From Actinosynnema sp042752395 (GTDB taxonomy: Bacteria; Actinomycetota; Actinomycetes; Mycobacteriales; Pseudonocardiaceae), in contig NZ_JBHYXZ010000021.1 in assembly GCF_042752395.1 (NCBI RefSeq), positions 1 through 64,000 on the forward strand: a stretch of DNA of 64,000 nt, read 5' to 3'. Below, piece by piece: positions 25,770 through 34,789 of the stretch (the stretch's first letter is position 1; each line of letters starts with the position of its first letter). The notes beneath the pieces are model-generated. The model saw nothing but the letters and a program-made list of their open reading frames with translations. It was not told the origin of the DNA and ran no database searches. A program made the position numbers and the translations under genes.

Positions 25770-26798
25770 TCAGCCGACCGTGGGATCCGCCACGCTGGCA
25801 TGACGGTGGCGAACGCGCTCAAACGCCACCAGGGCCGCCTCGTCAGACTCGGCAAGAGTGTGCAGGTACCTCTCGGTAGCCCGCAGGCTGGCGTGGCCGA
25901 GGCGCTCACGGACGGTCTGGAATGTCGGCACCGCCGGCGAGCAGCCACGAGGCATGCGCGTGGCGCAGGTCGTACATCCGCACCCGACGCGTGATCCCGG
26001 CTGCGGCCAGGGCTGGTTTCCAGATGGTCCTGAGATACCACCTGCGAGGTAGGTGCCCATCGGTGTCGACTCGCCGTCCGCACCGAGGCCGATCCTTGCC
26101 CTGTGCGCGTCGCCGGGCCCGGTGGCCGGCGTAGGCGGCGCGGCACGTTTCACATCGGCATCCGCGGGCAGAGTAGCGCGACAGCGTGCCGTGGTCGCCC
26201 GAAGTCAACCTGTCGTCGAATGGGTTCGTGTCGATGACCGCCGCGTGCTGAGGGAATGGGAACAGCAGGTCGCCGGGTTCGAGGCCTCATCGCTCAACGT
26301 AGGCCGCCACCCGGTCGACCAGTTGTCGACGCAGCCGCAGCCGCCGGAAGTCCCGGTCCTTCGGGTACTCCTTCACCAGGAACCGACCGCCGGTCGGATG
26401 GAACCGCGGCTCGACCTCCTCCACCGTCCTGGCCACCGTCAACAGACACGCCGCCACATCGAGGTCACACACGCGCAGCTCCACCGAACACCCGACTCGA
26501 TCGCCACCTCCACCAGCAACCGCCACCGCAGGCCGGGTAGCACATCGAGCAGCGACTCGAACTCCACAGGCTCCAGCACCCGCAATGGGACCGGTGCCAC
26601 CACCGGACCGCGGAGCCCGACGCACGGGTGCTGCAGCACCACCTGGTCTCGCAACGCCGTGGTGAAAATCGAACCGAGCACGGTGCGACACCACTGCACC
26701 ACCTGCGCCGACACGTCCTCATCGCACAAGCGGTGCACGAAGTCCCGCACACGACCCGACACACCCACACGTCGCCTCGAATACCCCACAAACACCAC
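25770..26798 (-). pseudogene. Decayed tyrosine integrase next to the tRNA cluster
   Basis: Reading the minus strand from 26798 across frames recovers one integrase: HRLCDEDVSAQVVQWCRTVLGSIF (core-binding), VAIESGVRW (near the first catalytic Arg), LRVCDLDVAACLLTVART, GGRFLVKEYPKDRDFRRLRL, MYDLRHAHASWLLAGG (H-x-x-R), ERLGHASLRATERYLHTL (His and nucleophile Tyr). It is broken by at least two frameshifts (near 26500 and 25920) and an in-frame TGA at about 26302. An active element therefore once sat here, between tRNA-Val(GAC) and the defence genes. Confidence 0.75.
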
Positions 26799-26800
26799 CT

Positions 26801-26848
26801 CCGGACATGCTCGATCAGCTGAAACAGCAGCTCATCGAGCATGTCCGG
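26801..26848 (-). terminator. Long hairpin downstream of the helicase gene
   Basis: The arms 26801-26821 and 26828-26848 match at 20 of 21 positions around a 6-nt loop. The hairpin begins 15 nt after the stop of the helicase gene. There is no T tract, so it is either an actinobacterial-type terminator without a U tail or a processed or recombined inverted repeat. Confidence 0.55.
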
Positions 26849-26863
26849 TTCAACGGCTCCCAG

Positions 26864-29692
26864 CTACAAGGTGCTGCGCTCAGACCCGCTAACGAGATTC
26901 CGCACATCGTGAGGCGTGTGGGTCAGGTAGTGACGCAGCAGATTGGCGGTGGCATTGGCGTCAGCGAGGGCTCGGTGAGCCGTGCCATCAGTGGTGGGTA
27001 TGCCGATCGCGGTGAGGCAGTCGTGCAGTTTGCGACGACCTGCCTGGTGGACGTGCAGGTCGAGCTTCATCGTGCACAGCGTCGCGCTCAACGCGAGCCG
27101 GACGTGGGTGCGGGCGAACTCCGCGTTCAGGAAGTTCAAGTCGAACGAGGCGTTGTGGGCTACGACGACGGCGTCCGCCAAGTGAGCGGCGAGGGTGGGG
27201 GCGATGTCGGCGAACGTGGGAGCGCCCACCACCTCGTCCTCGGTGATGCCGTGGATCTCGGAGGCGGCAAGTGGGCGTTGTGGGTTGACCAGTGCGCTCC
27301 ACTCCCCCAGGACGGTGCCGTCGGGGGCGACGCGGATGACCGCTACCTCGATGACCCGGTCCTTGCCCCAGGCGGCGAAGCCGGTCGTTTCGACGTCCAC
27401 GACCGCGTAGGCCGTCGGGGTGGAGACGAGAGGTGCCGGGACGGAGGAGGTCCCGGTGATGACGTCGACTTCGTACTCGGGCAGTCCATCGACCAGGGCG
27501 GTCAGTGCGGAACGTGCCCCTGCCAGGTCGAGGTACCCGGCGGCGTAACCGCGGGTGCGCAGTGGCTTGCCGAGGTGGACGTCGTGCTTCTCTACCGTCG
27601 TGTCGGGCAGGGCGGCGGCGATGTCCTCGGCGGTGATGTCGTCTTCCAGGAGTAGTTGCTGGAGGACCGCGCGCAGCTGGGCCGGTGTGCACTGGGGCAC
27701 GGTGAAGGCGACGCCGTCCCGGACGGCCGGCACGCCCGCCCTGGTCAGCCACGCCGTCAGGGTGTTGAGGATGCGATCGCCGCGCCACGGGAAGACGATG
27801 GTGTCATTGCCCGTGGCCAGCGCGGGGTTTCGGGCGAGGTCGAAGCGGCGGTAGGCCGCGCGTCCTTCGTCGAGGAGGCGTTGCGCGGTGGCGTCGAGAT
27901 AGCCGGGGACATGGTCGGACTCGTACCACATGCGCATTCGGCGGCGGACTTCGTCGTGAATCTCGGCTCGACCGCCGCCGAACTTGGGCGCCCGTCCACC
28001 GTGCGAGGGCTCCACCTGGATCAGGGCCGCCCGGTCGTCCACGGAGACGATCTTCCAACGCCTGCCGGCGAAGATGACGAGCGAACCGACTTCGGTGGGT
28101 GTGGTCATGTGCAGCACGCCGAGAGTGCGGGAGCCGTGCACCAGCCGGTACTCCTGCTTCTCCGCGAAGACCGCGTAGAACGAGTAGTGGTTGACGATCC
28201 GCTCCCCCACCCTGCCGAGCAGCAACAGGCCATCAGCCTCCTGCTGGACGAGTTCGGCTTGGCCGAGGTCACGCAGCAAGGTGGCGAAGGTCGTCTTGTC
28301 GATGTGCGCGAACGGTCCGGAGAGGCACAGCGCTTGGAACAACTCGACCGGGCGGACGCCTTGGTGTTGGGCGATCACCGACATGAGCTGCTGGATGAGC
28401 GTCGACAGGTGCAGCGAGGACGTATCCGCGGGCTCGTACCAGCGCTCGGACAGCAGACTCATCATCGCCACGGCCTGGAACAGCTCGGCGCGCAGCTCGT
28501 CCTGGGGTGCGATGTCGGCGTTGATCTCCTGGGCGGTCACGTACATGCGCAGCACCGCGGGCTCACCGCGGCGTCCGGACCGGCCGATGCGCTGACGCAG
28601 GCTCGCCACCGAGGGCGGAGCCCCGACCTGGGCGACGGAGGTGAGCGTGCCGATGTCGATGCCCATCTCCAGCGTCGAGGTGCACAGCACGGTGACCGGC
28701 CGATTGCTCTTGAGCAGGCCTTCGACGTGCTCGCGCACGTCTTTGGCGAGGCTGCCGTGGTGCGGGAAGAACTCGTTGGGCACGGCGTGTTCCTCGCTGC
28801 GGCGGCGCAAGCGGTCGGCGTACAGCTCGACGTCTCCTCGGCGGTCGAAGAAGACGAGGTTGTTGCCGCCTCGCAGGTTGGTGAACACGTGCTCGCTGAT
28901 TCGCTCGACGGACGTCCCCTCGTCGGATTCCTCGTCGTCGGTGATCGGCGCCTCGTTGACGTACCCGCGAATGATGGCGCTGATGTCGGCACTTTGATGC
29001 GAGGCCGTCACGAGGTGGACGTCGTCGCCGTTGCCTGGGCGCAAGTAGCCACGCGCTGACTCCATATCGCCCAGGGTTGCCGACAACCCGATGCGGGGAA
29101 CGCGACGCCGGGTCGCCAACTCGACGCGGTGCAGCAGCGACTGGAGCTGGGCACCGCGCTCTGTTCCCATGAACGAGTGCATCTCGTCGATCACGACCCA
29201 GCGCAGGGCGCGCAGCAACCACCCGATCTCCATGCCCCGCAGGACGAACATGGCCTCCAGCGACTCCGGCGTGATCAGCAAAATGCCGTCGGGTTTGTTG
29301 AGCACCTTGGCCTTGGCCGAACCGGGCACGTCACCGTGCCAGCGGTGCACCGGGAGGTCCAGTTCTTCGCACAGCTCGTCGAGGCGGCGGTGCTGGTCGT
29401 TGATCAGCGCCTTGAGCGGTGACACGTAGAGCACCCGGATCCCGCCGTCGTCCACCTCGTCGAGCAGGGCGGAGCAGATCGGCAGGAACGCCGCCTCCGT
29501 CTTGCCCGACGCGGTGGCCGCCGAGACGATCAGGTCCTCGGTCCCCTTGAGCACCAAGGGGATCGCCTGTTCCTGCGCGTCGTTGAGCTTCTGCCATCCC
29601 TGCCGGTGGATCCAGCGCTGGACCTTCTGGTGGAGGCGGAAGAACTGGGAGGATCCCGGTGGGGCGTCAGAGGCGGAAGGTGGCCAGCTCAT
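26864..29692 (-). CDS. sngC: Shango-type helicase fused to a DnaQ-like 3'-5' exonuclease
   Basis: A 942-residue protein. Residues 1-480 are a superfamily 2 (Lhr-like) helicase: Walker A ATASGKTEAAF, motif II VIDEMH, motif III LSATLG, motif VI QRIGRSGRRG. Residues 480-770 are the Lhr-type accessory region. Residues from about 772 on form a DEDD exonuclease: AVVDVETTGF (D-x-E), VVAHNASFDLNFLN, HRALADANATANLL. Third gene of the minus-strand operon; its ATG overlaps the ATPase gene by 26 bp. The set TerB-domain protein, ATPase and helicase matches the anti-phage system named Shango (SngA, SngB, SngC); the system assignment is by domain content and order. The exonuclease tail is an addition I do not recall as standard. 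Confidence 0.78.
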   Translation of the reverse strand: MSWPPSASDAPPGSSQFFRLHQKVQRWIHRQGWQKLNDAQEQAIPLVLKGTEDLIVSAATASGKTEAAFLPICSALLDEVDDGGIRVLYVSPLKALINDQHRRLDELCEELDLPVHRWHGDVPGSAKAKVLNKPDGILLITPESLEAMFVLRGMEIGWLLRALRWVVIDEMHSFMGTERGAQLQSLLHRVELATRRRVPRIGLSATLGDMESARGYLRPGNGDDVHLVTASHQSADISAIIRGYVNEAPITDDEESDEGTSVERISEHVFTNLRGGNNLVFFDRRGDVELYADRLRRRSEEHAVPNEFFPHHGSLAKDVREHVEGLLKSNRPVTVLCTSTLEMGIDIGTLTSVAQVGAPPSVASLRQRIGRSGRRGEPAVLRMYVTAQEINADIAPQDELRAELFQAVAMMSLLSERWYEPADTSSLHLSTLIQQLMSVIAQHQGVRPVELFQALCLSGPFAHIDKTTFATLLRDLGQAELVQQEADGLLLLGRVGERIVNHYSFYAVFAEKQEYRLVHGSRTLGVLHMTTPTEVGSLVIFAGRRWKIVSVDDRAALIQVEPSHGGRAPKFGGGRAEIHDEVRRRMRMWYESDHVPGYLDATAQRLLDEGRAAYRRFDLARNPALATGNDTIVFPWRGDRILNTLTAWLTRAGVPAVRDGVAFTVPQCTPAQLRAVLQQLLLEDDITAEDIAAALPDTTVEKHDVHLGKPLRTRGYAAGYLDLAGARSALTALVDGLPEYEVDVITGTSSVPAPLVSTPTAYAVVDVETTGFAAWGKDRVIEVAVIRVAPDGTVLGEWSALVNPQRPLAASEIHGITEDEVVGAPTFADIAPTLAAHLADAVVVAHNASFDLNFLNAEFARTHVRLALSATLCTMKLDLHVHQAGRRKLHDCLTAIGIPTTDGTAHRALADANATANLLRHYLTHTPHDVRNLVSGSERSTL

Positions 29693-30989
29693 CGTCCACC
29701 CTCGACTCGTCCTGCGTGGCCGGTTCCAGTGGTTCGAGGTCGGGGTTCAGCTCCGCCTGGAACCGCACCGCGCCGACGAGCGGCTCCCACGGTTGGCCGG
29801 GGTTGTGCTCGAGCACCGAGAGCAGGTTGAGGAACTCCCGGATCGTGGTGCGTGGGGTACGGAAGTAGGCGTCGCCGATGTTCTGCGAGCAGTGGTGCAT
29901 GAACGCGTGCAGTGCTTCGTCGGGTACGAGGTACTGCTGCGGGTCGCCCGAGGCGTGCACGTGGCGCAGCTTGGTGAGCAGGATGTAGAAGTCTTCCTGC
30001 GTGAGGTTGGTCAGCCGCAGCACCGGGCCGGAGTGGTCCACCAGGCCGTTGGTGGCGAAGGCGTTCTCCGACAGGCGGGACTGGAGTGCCTCGTAGGAGT
30101 ACAGGCCGCGGCGGGTGTCCATGAGGAACTCGGGCGTGCCGCCGAACAGGAATCCCACGTGGGTGCTGATGCCCTGGAGGCTGTCGTTGACGATGCGCAG
30201 GATCTGCTCGTAGTTGGCGGAACGGGCCTGTGAGGACGTGAGCTTGTAGAGGTTGACCATCTCGTCCAGGCACACCAGCAGGCCGCTGTAGCCGGCCATG
30301 CGCACGAAGCGGGACAGGAGCTTGAGCTGGTCGTAAAAGCTCGCGTCGTCCACGATCGTGCGCACGCCGAGTGCGGCACGGGCCTCGGTCTTGGTGGTGA
30401 ACTCGCCGCGCAGCCACCGGACCGCGTCGATCTTGAGCTGTTCGTTGCCGGTGTCGTGGCCACGCCAGTAGGCCTCGATGACGGTGCCGAAGTCGTAGCC
30501 GCCGACCAGCTCGGACAGCTCGGCCATGCGCTGCCGGATCACGTTCTCCGGTGACGTGCCCTGCTCACGGGCGGTGGTGAGCGCCTGGGAGACGAACCGT
30601 TCGACGATGCCCGCCAGCGCACCGCCGTCCGGCTTGGCCGAGGTCGAGGTGTTGCGGGCCAATTCGGCGTAGAGGCTGCGGGCCTGGCCGCCGGTGGCGT
30701 GCAGGCGGCGGTCCGGCGCGAGGTCGGCGTGCATCGTGACCAGGCGCTTCTTCAGCGCGGCGGCACGGATGAGGTTCAGGAAGAACGTCTTGCCCGAACC
30801 GTACTCACCGATGACGAAGCGGGCCGTGGAGCCGCCGTCGGCGACGCTGTCGAGGTCCCGCAGCAGCGACTCGACCTCGCGCGCACGCCCGACCTGCACG
30901 TGCTGCTGGCCGGAGCGGGGCACGACGCCGGCCCGCAGCGACTGGATGATCGCGTCTCGATCGCGGGGTCGGATGCGCGTGTCGTTCAT
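29667..30989 (-). CDS. sngB: Shango-type ATPase (DUF2791/BrxD-like)
   Basis: A 440-residue AAA-type ATPase. Walker A GEYGSGKTFFLN at about 64, Walker B GLLVCLDEMVNLY at about 235, sensor region FLFGGTPEF, and a C-terminal helical lid. It resembles BREX BrxD and the related DUF2791 proteins, which work with a partner helicase. Start ATG 30989 overlaps the TerB-domain gene (ATGA), and its end overlaps the helicase start, so all three are translationally coupled. In Shango this ATPase is essential for defence; here the role is inferred from context. Confidence 0.8.
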   Translation of the reverse strand: MNDTRIRPRDRDAIIQSLRAGVVPRSGQQHVQVGRAREVESLLRDLDSVADGGSTARFVIGEYGSGKTFFLNLIRAAALKKRLVTMHADLAPDRRLHATGGQARSLYAELARNTSTSAKPDGGALAGIVERFVSQALTTAREQGTSPENVIRQRMAELSELVGGYDFGTVIEAYWRGHDTGNEQLKIDAVRWLRGEFTTKTEARAALGVRTIVDDASFYDQLKLLSRFVRMAGYSGLLVCLDEMVNLYKLTSSQARSANYEQILRIVNDSLQGISTHVGFLFGGTPEFLMDTRRGLYSYEALQSRLSENAFATNGLVDHSGPVLRLTNLTQEDFYILLTKLRHVHASGDPQQYLVPDEALHAFMHHCSQNIGDAYFRTPRTTIREFLNLLSVLEHNPGQPWEPLVGAVRFQAELNPDLEPLEPATQDESRVDDELATFRL

Positions 30990-33253
30990 GCGAGCAGTTC
31001 TCCCATTGCGTAGTCGTTGATCACGAGCCGGTCGCCGTCGTCCTCGACGACCGGTTCGTCGGCGGCCTCGACCGCCGCTTCATTGAGCACGTCGAGCGCA
31101 CCCTCGGGCAGCAGGCCCGCATCGGAGCAGAGGGCGTCGAAGTCGGCACGGCTCCAGGACGGTCTTGTGGCCAGTTCGCGCAGCAGGGTCGAGTGGGCGG
31201 CGTCGAGGGACCCGACGAGGTCCACCGCGACGACCGGTGCGGGCGGCGGTGGTGGCACTGCTTCCGGCTCGTCGTCGAAGACGTCGGCGAGCAACGCGGC
31301 CACAGCAGCGCTTTCCCGCATCTTGGCTTCCACCAGGGCGGGGTCGAGACGCACCCCGCCCACCGGTGGCTCGGGCTTCGGTGGTGGCGGGATCAGGTAT
31401 CCGGTCGGGCCGGTGTCCGCGGGCAGGACGACCACGGGTTCGGTGGCCGGTGCGGGGCGGGTGGACGCGGCGGTGAGGGCGTGCAGTTCGGTGTACACCG
31501 AGTCCGGCTCCTGCCCCAACAGCTTGTAGATCTTGCGCAGCGTGTCGACCTCACCGGGCGAGACCACGCCGTCCACAGCCGCGATCGCGGTGGCGAACTC
31601 GGCGACGTGAGCGCGCTGCGCGTCGGTCAGGCCACCCAGGCGCTTGGTGAGCCCGGTCAGCTTCAGCTTCGAGGCCAGCAGCCAGTCCAGGTGGGCGGTC
31701 AGCCTGATTCGCTCCCCCGGAGTCAAGTGCAGGCTCGACTCCAAGTGGGAGACCAGGTGGTCCCGTTCGGCGCTGGACACGTCGTCATCGGCTGCGGAGA
31801 CCACGGCGGCGAGGTGCAGCAGCGTCGTGGCGGCGGTGTACTCGGACGTCGCGGTCGCGGACTGCGCGGCGGTGACGCGGAACAGCACGGCCGGTCCCGC
31901 GCTCTGCACCGGACCGCCCAAGCGCACGTCGGGCTCGATGCCTACGCCGAACTTGTCCAGCAGTTGGGCCAGTCCGACCGCGTCGGCCTTGGCGAACTTC
32001 CCCGACGCCTTCGCGGGCCAGCGAGCGACCAGGTCCGACATCTCGAACCCGGCTCGTGGCACGTCGGCGGGCAGCGTCCGCTCGACCAGTTCGCGCACCG
32101 GGCGCAGACCCGCCAGGTCACCGGTGAACAGCTCGGCCGGCAGCAGTGCCAACGCGGGCAGCGTGCCCGCGGCTTCCGGTTGTCGGCCGATCAGGCGGCT
32201 GTAGGCGTCCAGGTCGTTCGTGCAGGACTCGACCAGGTCCTTGAGCACTTTCGTCGGCGCGGCGGCGGTGAGCACGTCGGGCACGTCGGAGTGCCACGTC
32301 GTCGAGGTCAGACCACCGCTGGCGGGGCGGTAGGAGAGTTCCACCCGGCTCTTCAGCGGACGGACCCGGAGGCCATCTGCGTAGCGGGCCTGGTAGCGGG
32401 CGGTGAACAGCGCGCGGAACTCGTCGGGGCACCGCGTCGCGGGCGTTCTCGGGTAGATCTCGGGGTGCAGCATGGTCCAGGACCACGCCCACTCCACGGG
32501 AACGGGACGCCCTTCGGCGGCGAAGCGGCCGATGCCGAAGCGCAGGGTGAGCGGCGGGGGCCACTTGTCGTGTTCGGCCGGGTTCGGCGGAGGGCCTTCT
32601 CCCTTGGTGATGAGCGCGCGGAGAACCTCTCGGAAGGCGGTCGCGTACTGGCGGAACGACGGGTTGCCGCCGTACACGGTCAGGAGGCGGACGACCTCGC
32701 CCAGGATGCGCGGCAGGTCGGCCCGCGCGGCCGGGTCCCGCTGCGCGTCGACCAGCGCCCGCCGTTCCAGGCCGTAGAAGTACAGGAACACGTAGCCGAT
32801 GTAGGCGTCCGGCGCCCACCTGCCGCCTTCGAGCCACAACAGGTACGCGGCTCGGCTGCGAGGTGTGATCGAGTGGTAGGCGGGCCAGTAGTCCATGTCC
32901 CGACCGGTGAAGTCGGGCCTGCGCCAGTCGATCGGCAGGGTCGGGTCGATCACCTCGACGTTCCGGTCAGGCACCGCGTCACCCCGGGACAGCTTGCCGA
33001 TGTAGAGCATCCCACCGGGCAACGACCGGCCCGCCACCGACGACGTGGCGCCGGACGGTACCCAAGTCGGGGCGGACGCCGAGGGCTGACGTCGCGGCTG
33101 CGGCCGGGTCGGCGGTGGTGGTCCGGGCAGCGGCGGACGCGGGACGGGTGCCACCGGCGGCACGGGCGCTGGGATCGACGGCACGGGACGTGGTGGCGCC
33201 ATGACGGCGGGCTTGCTCTCGAACAGCTGCCGCAGCCGGTCCAACAGCCCCAC
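30986..33253 (-). CDS. sngA: Shango-type TerB-domain protein
   Basis: A protein of about 755 residues. A Pro-rich N-terminal linker (to about 75) is followed by a TerB-N-like region (GMLYIGKLSRGD...DYWPAYHSITPRSRAAYLLWLEGGR, YFYGLERRAL), a central TerB fold with acidic metal-site residues (VVSAADDDVSSAERDHL, AAVDGVVSPGEVDTLRKIY) and a TerB-C-like tail (LPEGALDVLNEAAVEAADEPVVED). I prefer the GTG at 33253 (VGLLDRLRQLF), preceded by GGGGGG, over the first in-frame start at 33283. First gene of the operon. TerB proteins bind metals and sit in several phage-defence and stress systems. Confidence 0.78.
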   Translation of the reverse strand: MGLLDRLRQLFESKPAVMAPPRPVPSIPAPVPPVAPVPRPPLPGPPPPTRPQPRRQPSASAPTWVPSGATSSVAGRSLPGGMLYIGKLSRGDAVPDRNVEVIDPTLPIDWRRPDFTGRDMDYWPAYHSITPRSRAAYLLWLEGGRWAPDAYIGYVFLYFYGLERRALVDAQRDPAARADLPRILGEVVRLLTVYGGNPSFRQYATAFREVLRALITKGEGPPPNPAEHDKWPPPLTLRFGIGRFAAEGRPVPVEWAWSWTMLHPEIYPRTPATRCPDEFRALFTARYQARYADGLRVRPLKSRVELSYRPASGGLTSTTWHSDVPDVLTAAAPTKVLKDLVESCTNDLDAYSRLIGRQPEAAGTLPALALLPAELFTGDLAGLRPVRELVERTLPADVPRAGFEMSDLVARWPAKASGKFAKADAVGLAQLLDKFGVGIEPDVRLGGPVQSAGPAVLFRVTAAQSATATSEYTAATTLLHLAAVVSAADDDVSSAERDHLVSHLESSLHLTPGERIRLTAHLDWLLASKLKLTGLTKRLGGLTDAQRAHVAEFATAIAAVDGVVSPGEVDTLRKIYKLLGQEPDSVYTELHALTAASTRPAPATEPVVVLPADTGPTGYLIPPPPKPEPPVGGVRLDPALVEAKMRESAAVAALLADVFDDEPEAVPPPPPAPVVAVDLVGSLDAAHSTLLRELATRPSWSRADFDALCSDAGLLPEGALDVLNEAAVEAADEPVVEDDGDRLVINDYAMGELLA

Positions 33254-33544
33254 TGTGCCCCCCAACTCGCGCCGTGTCCGCACGAAAGATCCTTCTGAAC
33301 GGTGACAGCGGCTACGTCGCGTCAGATCGACCCAGCGTTAGCGACCAAACGGGTGAACTACGTTGGTGACACCTTCACCTTGTCGCAGCAACGAGCCACT
33401 ACGCGAGAGTTGCTCACTCGATCGTGTTATTGGTCGATGTAGCACTGCCGTGAAAGGCCGCGATGTGCGAGCCATGATCCCTCTGCATGATCACCACCCG
33501 GCGCCGCGCCCCGTGATCCCCACGATCCTCCGGAGCGTGCGACG

Positions 33545-34789
33545 GTGACCGGAGTGCGGATCGTGCACGCGGCGGACATCCACCTCGACAGCCCGCTGCG
33601 GGGGTTGAACGGGTTCGTCAAGGAGGACGTCGCCCACCAATTGCGCCACGCCTCGCGGCAGGCGTTGAAGAACCTGGCGCGGTTGACCGTCGACGAGAAA
33701 GCGGCCGCGCTCGTGCTGGCCGGCGACATCTACGACGGCGACTGGCCCGACTACGCCACGGGCCGGTTCTTCGCCGAGCAGATGGACTTCCTGAACGAAC
33801 ACGGCGTACGGGTGTTCATGGCCGCCGGCAACCACGACGCGGCCAGCGTGGTCACCAAGGCCGTGCGGCTGCCCGACAACGTGACCGTGCTGGATGTGGA
33901 CAAGGCCGAGACCGTGATCGACGAAGACCTCGGCCTGGCCGTGCACGGTCAGGGGTTCGCCACGCGTGCCGTCACGAAGAACCTGGCGCTGGCCTATCCC
34001 GACCGCGTCCACGGCTTGGTGAACGTCGGAATCCTGCACACCGCGGTATCCGGCGCGGAGGGCCACGACACTTACGCACCGTGCACCCCGTCTGACCTGC
34101 TCAAGCCCAGGTACGAGTACTTCGCGCTCGGCCACGTCCATCAACGGCGAGTGGTGAACGACGGCCCGTGGGTCGCGGCGTTCTCCGGCAACCTGCAGGG
34201 CAGGCACGCCAACGAGACCGGCCCGAAGGGCGCTCTGGTGGTCGACTTGGACCGGGACGAGCCCGCCGTCCCGAGGTTCGTCGCACTCGACGTGGCCCGG
34301 TGGGAGCGGATCGAGGTCGACGCGTCCGGTCACGGGACGTTCGACGAGGTGCTCGACGCGGTGGAGACGAGCTTGGCCGACGCCCGCGTCGCCGCCCAGG
34401 GTCGTCCGCTGGTCGCCAGGGTGACGGTGATCGGGACGAGCCGTGCGGCGGGTGCGTTGAGCGACCGTGAGCGGTTGGTCGAGGAGGTGCGGGCGTCCGG
34501 TGTCCGCTCGGGCGTCACCGTGGAGAAAGCCGCCTCCCACGCGCGCATGCCGCAGACCGGCGACCACGTGGACGACCGGCTGATCGAAGCGGTGCTCCGC
34601 AGGGCTGAGGACCTGGGTCACGGCAGCCCTTTGGTCGACCGGCTGACCGCACCCCTCAAGCGCGATTTCGGCCGGGTGCTGCGCAAGGACAGCCCGCTGG
34701 ACCTCAACGACCCCGCGGTGCTGGAGCGGATCACCGCGGCGGCGTTGCACGGCCTGGTCGCCAAGCTGACCACAGGGGAGGACCGATGA
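33545..34789 (+). CDS. SbcD/Mre11-like metallophosphoesterase nuclease
   Basis: A 414-residue protein. The calcineurin-like metal-site motifs are complete: D-x-H in AADIHLD (11-13), LAGDIYD (D61, D64), AAGNHD (95-98), ILHTAVSG and GHVHQRR. The C-terminal 130 residues match the capping and SbcC-binding region only loosely. It overlaps the downstream SMC-like ATPase gene by ATGA, the standard sbcD-sbcC pairing, whose product is a DNA-end nuclease. It is divergent from the Shango operon with about 290 bp between the two starts, so shared regulation is possible. This is probably a paralogue of the housekeeping SbcCD dedicated to the island. Confidence 0.85.
   Translation: MTGVRIVHAADIHLDSPLRGLNGFVKEDVAHQLRHASRQALKNLARLTVDEKAAALVLAGDIYDGDWPDYATGRFFAEQMDFLNEHGVRVFMAAGNHDAASVVTKAVRLPDNVTVLDVDKAETVIDEDLGLAVHGQGFATRAVTKNLALAYPDRVHGLVNVGILHTAVSGAEGHDTYAPCTPSDLLKPRYEYFALGHVHQRRVVNDGPWVAAFSGNLQGRHANETGPKGALVVDLDRDEPAVPRFVALDVARWERIEVDASGHGTFDEVLDAVETSLADARVAAQGRPLVARVTVIGTSRAAGALSDRERLVEEVRASGVRSGVTVEKAASHARMPQTGDHVDDRLIEAVLRRAEDLGHGSPLVDRLTAPLKRDFGRVLRKDSPLDLNDPAVLERITAAALHGLVAKLTTGEDR

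Noticed and set aside
29667..30989. Calling the ATPase gene part of a BREX system
   Set aside because: The ATPase is BrxD-like, but no pglZ, brxC, pglX or brxL gene is nearby, while the TerB-domain partner and helicase fit Shango.
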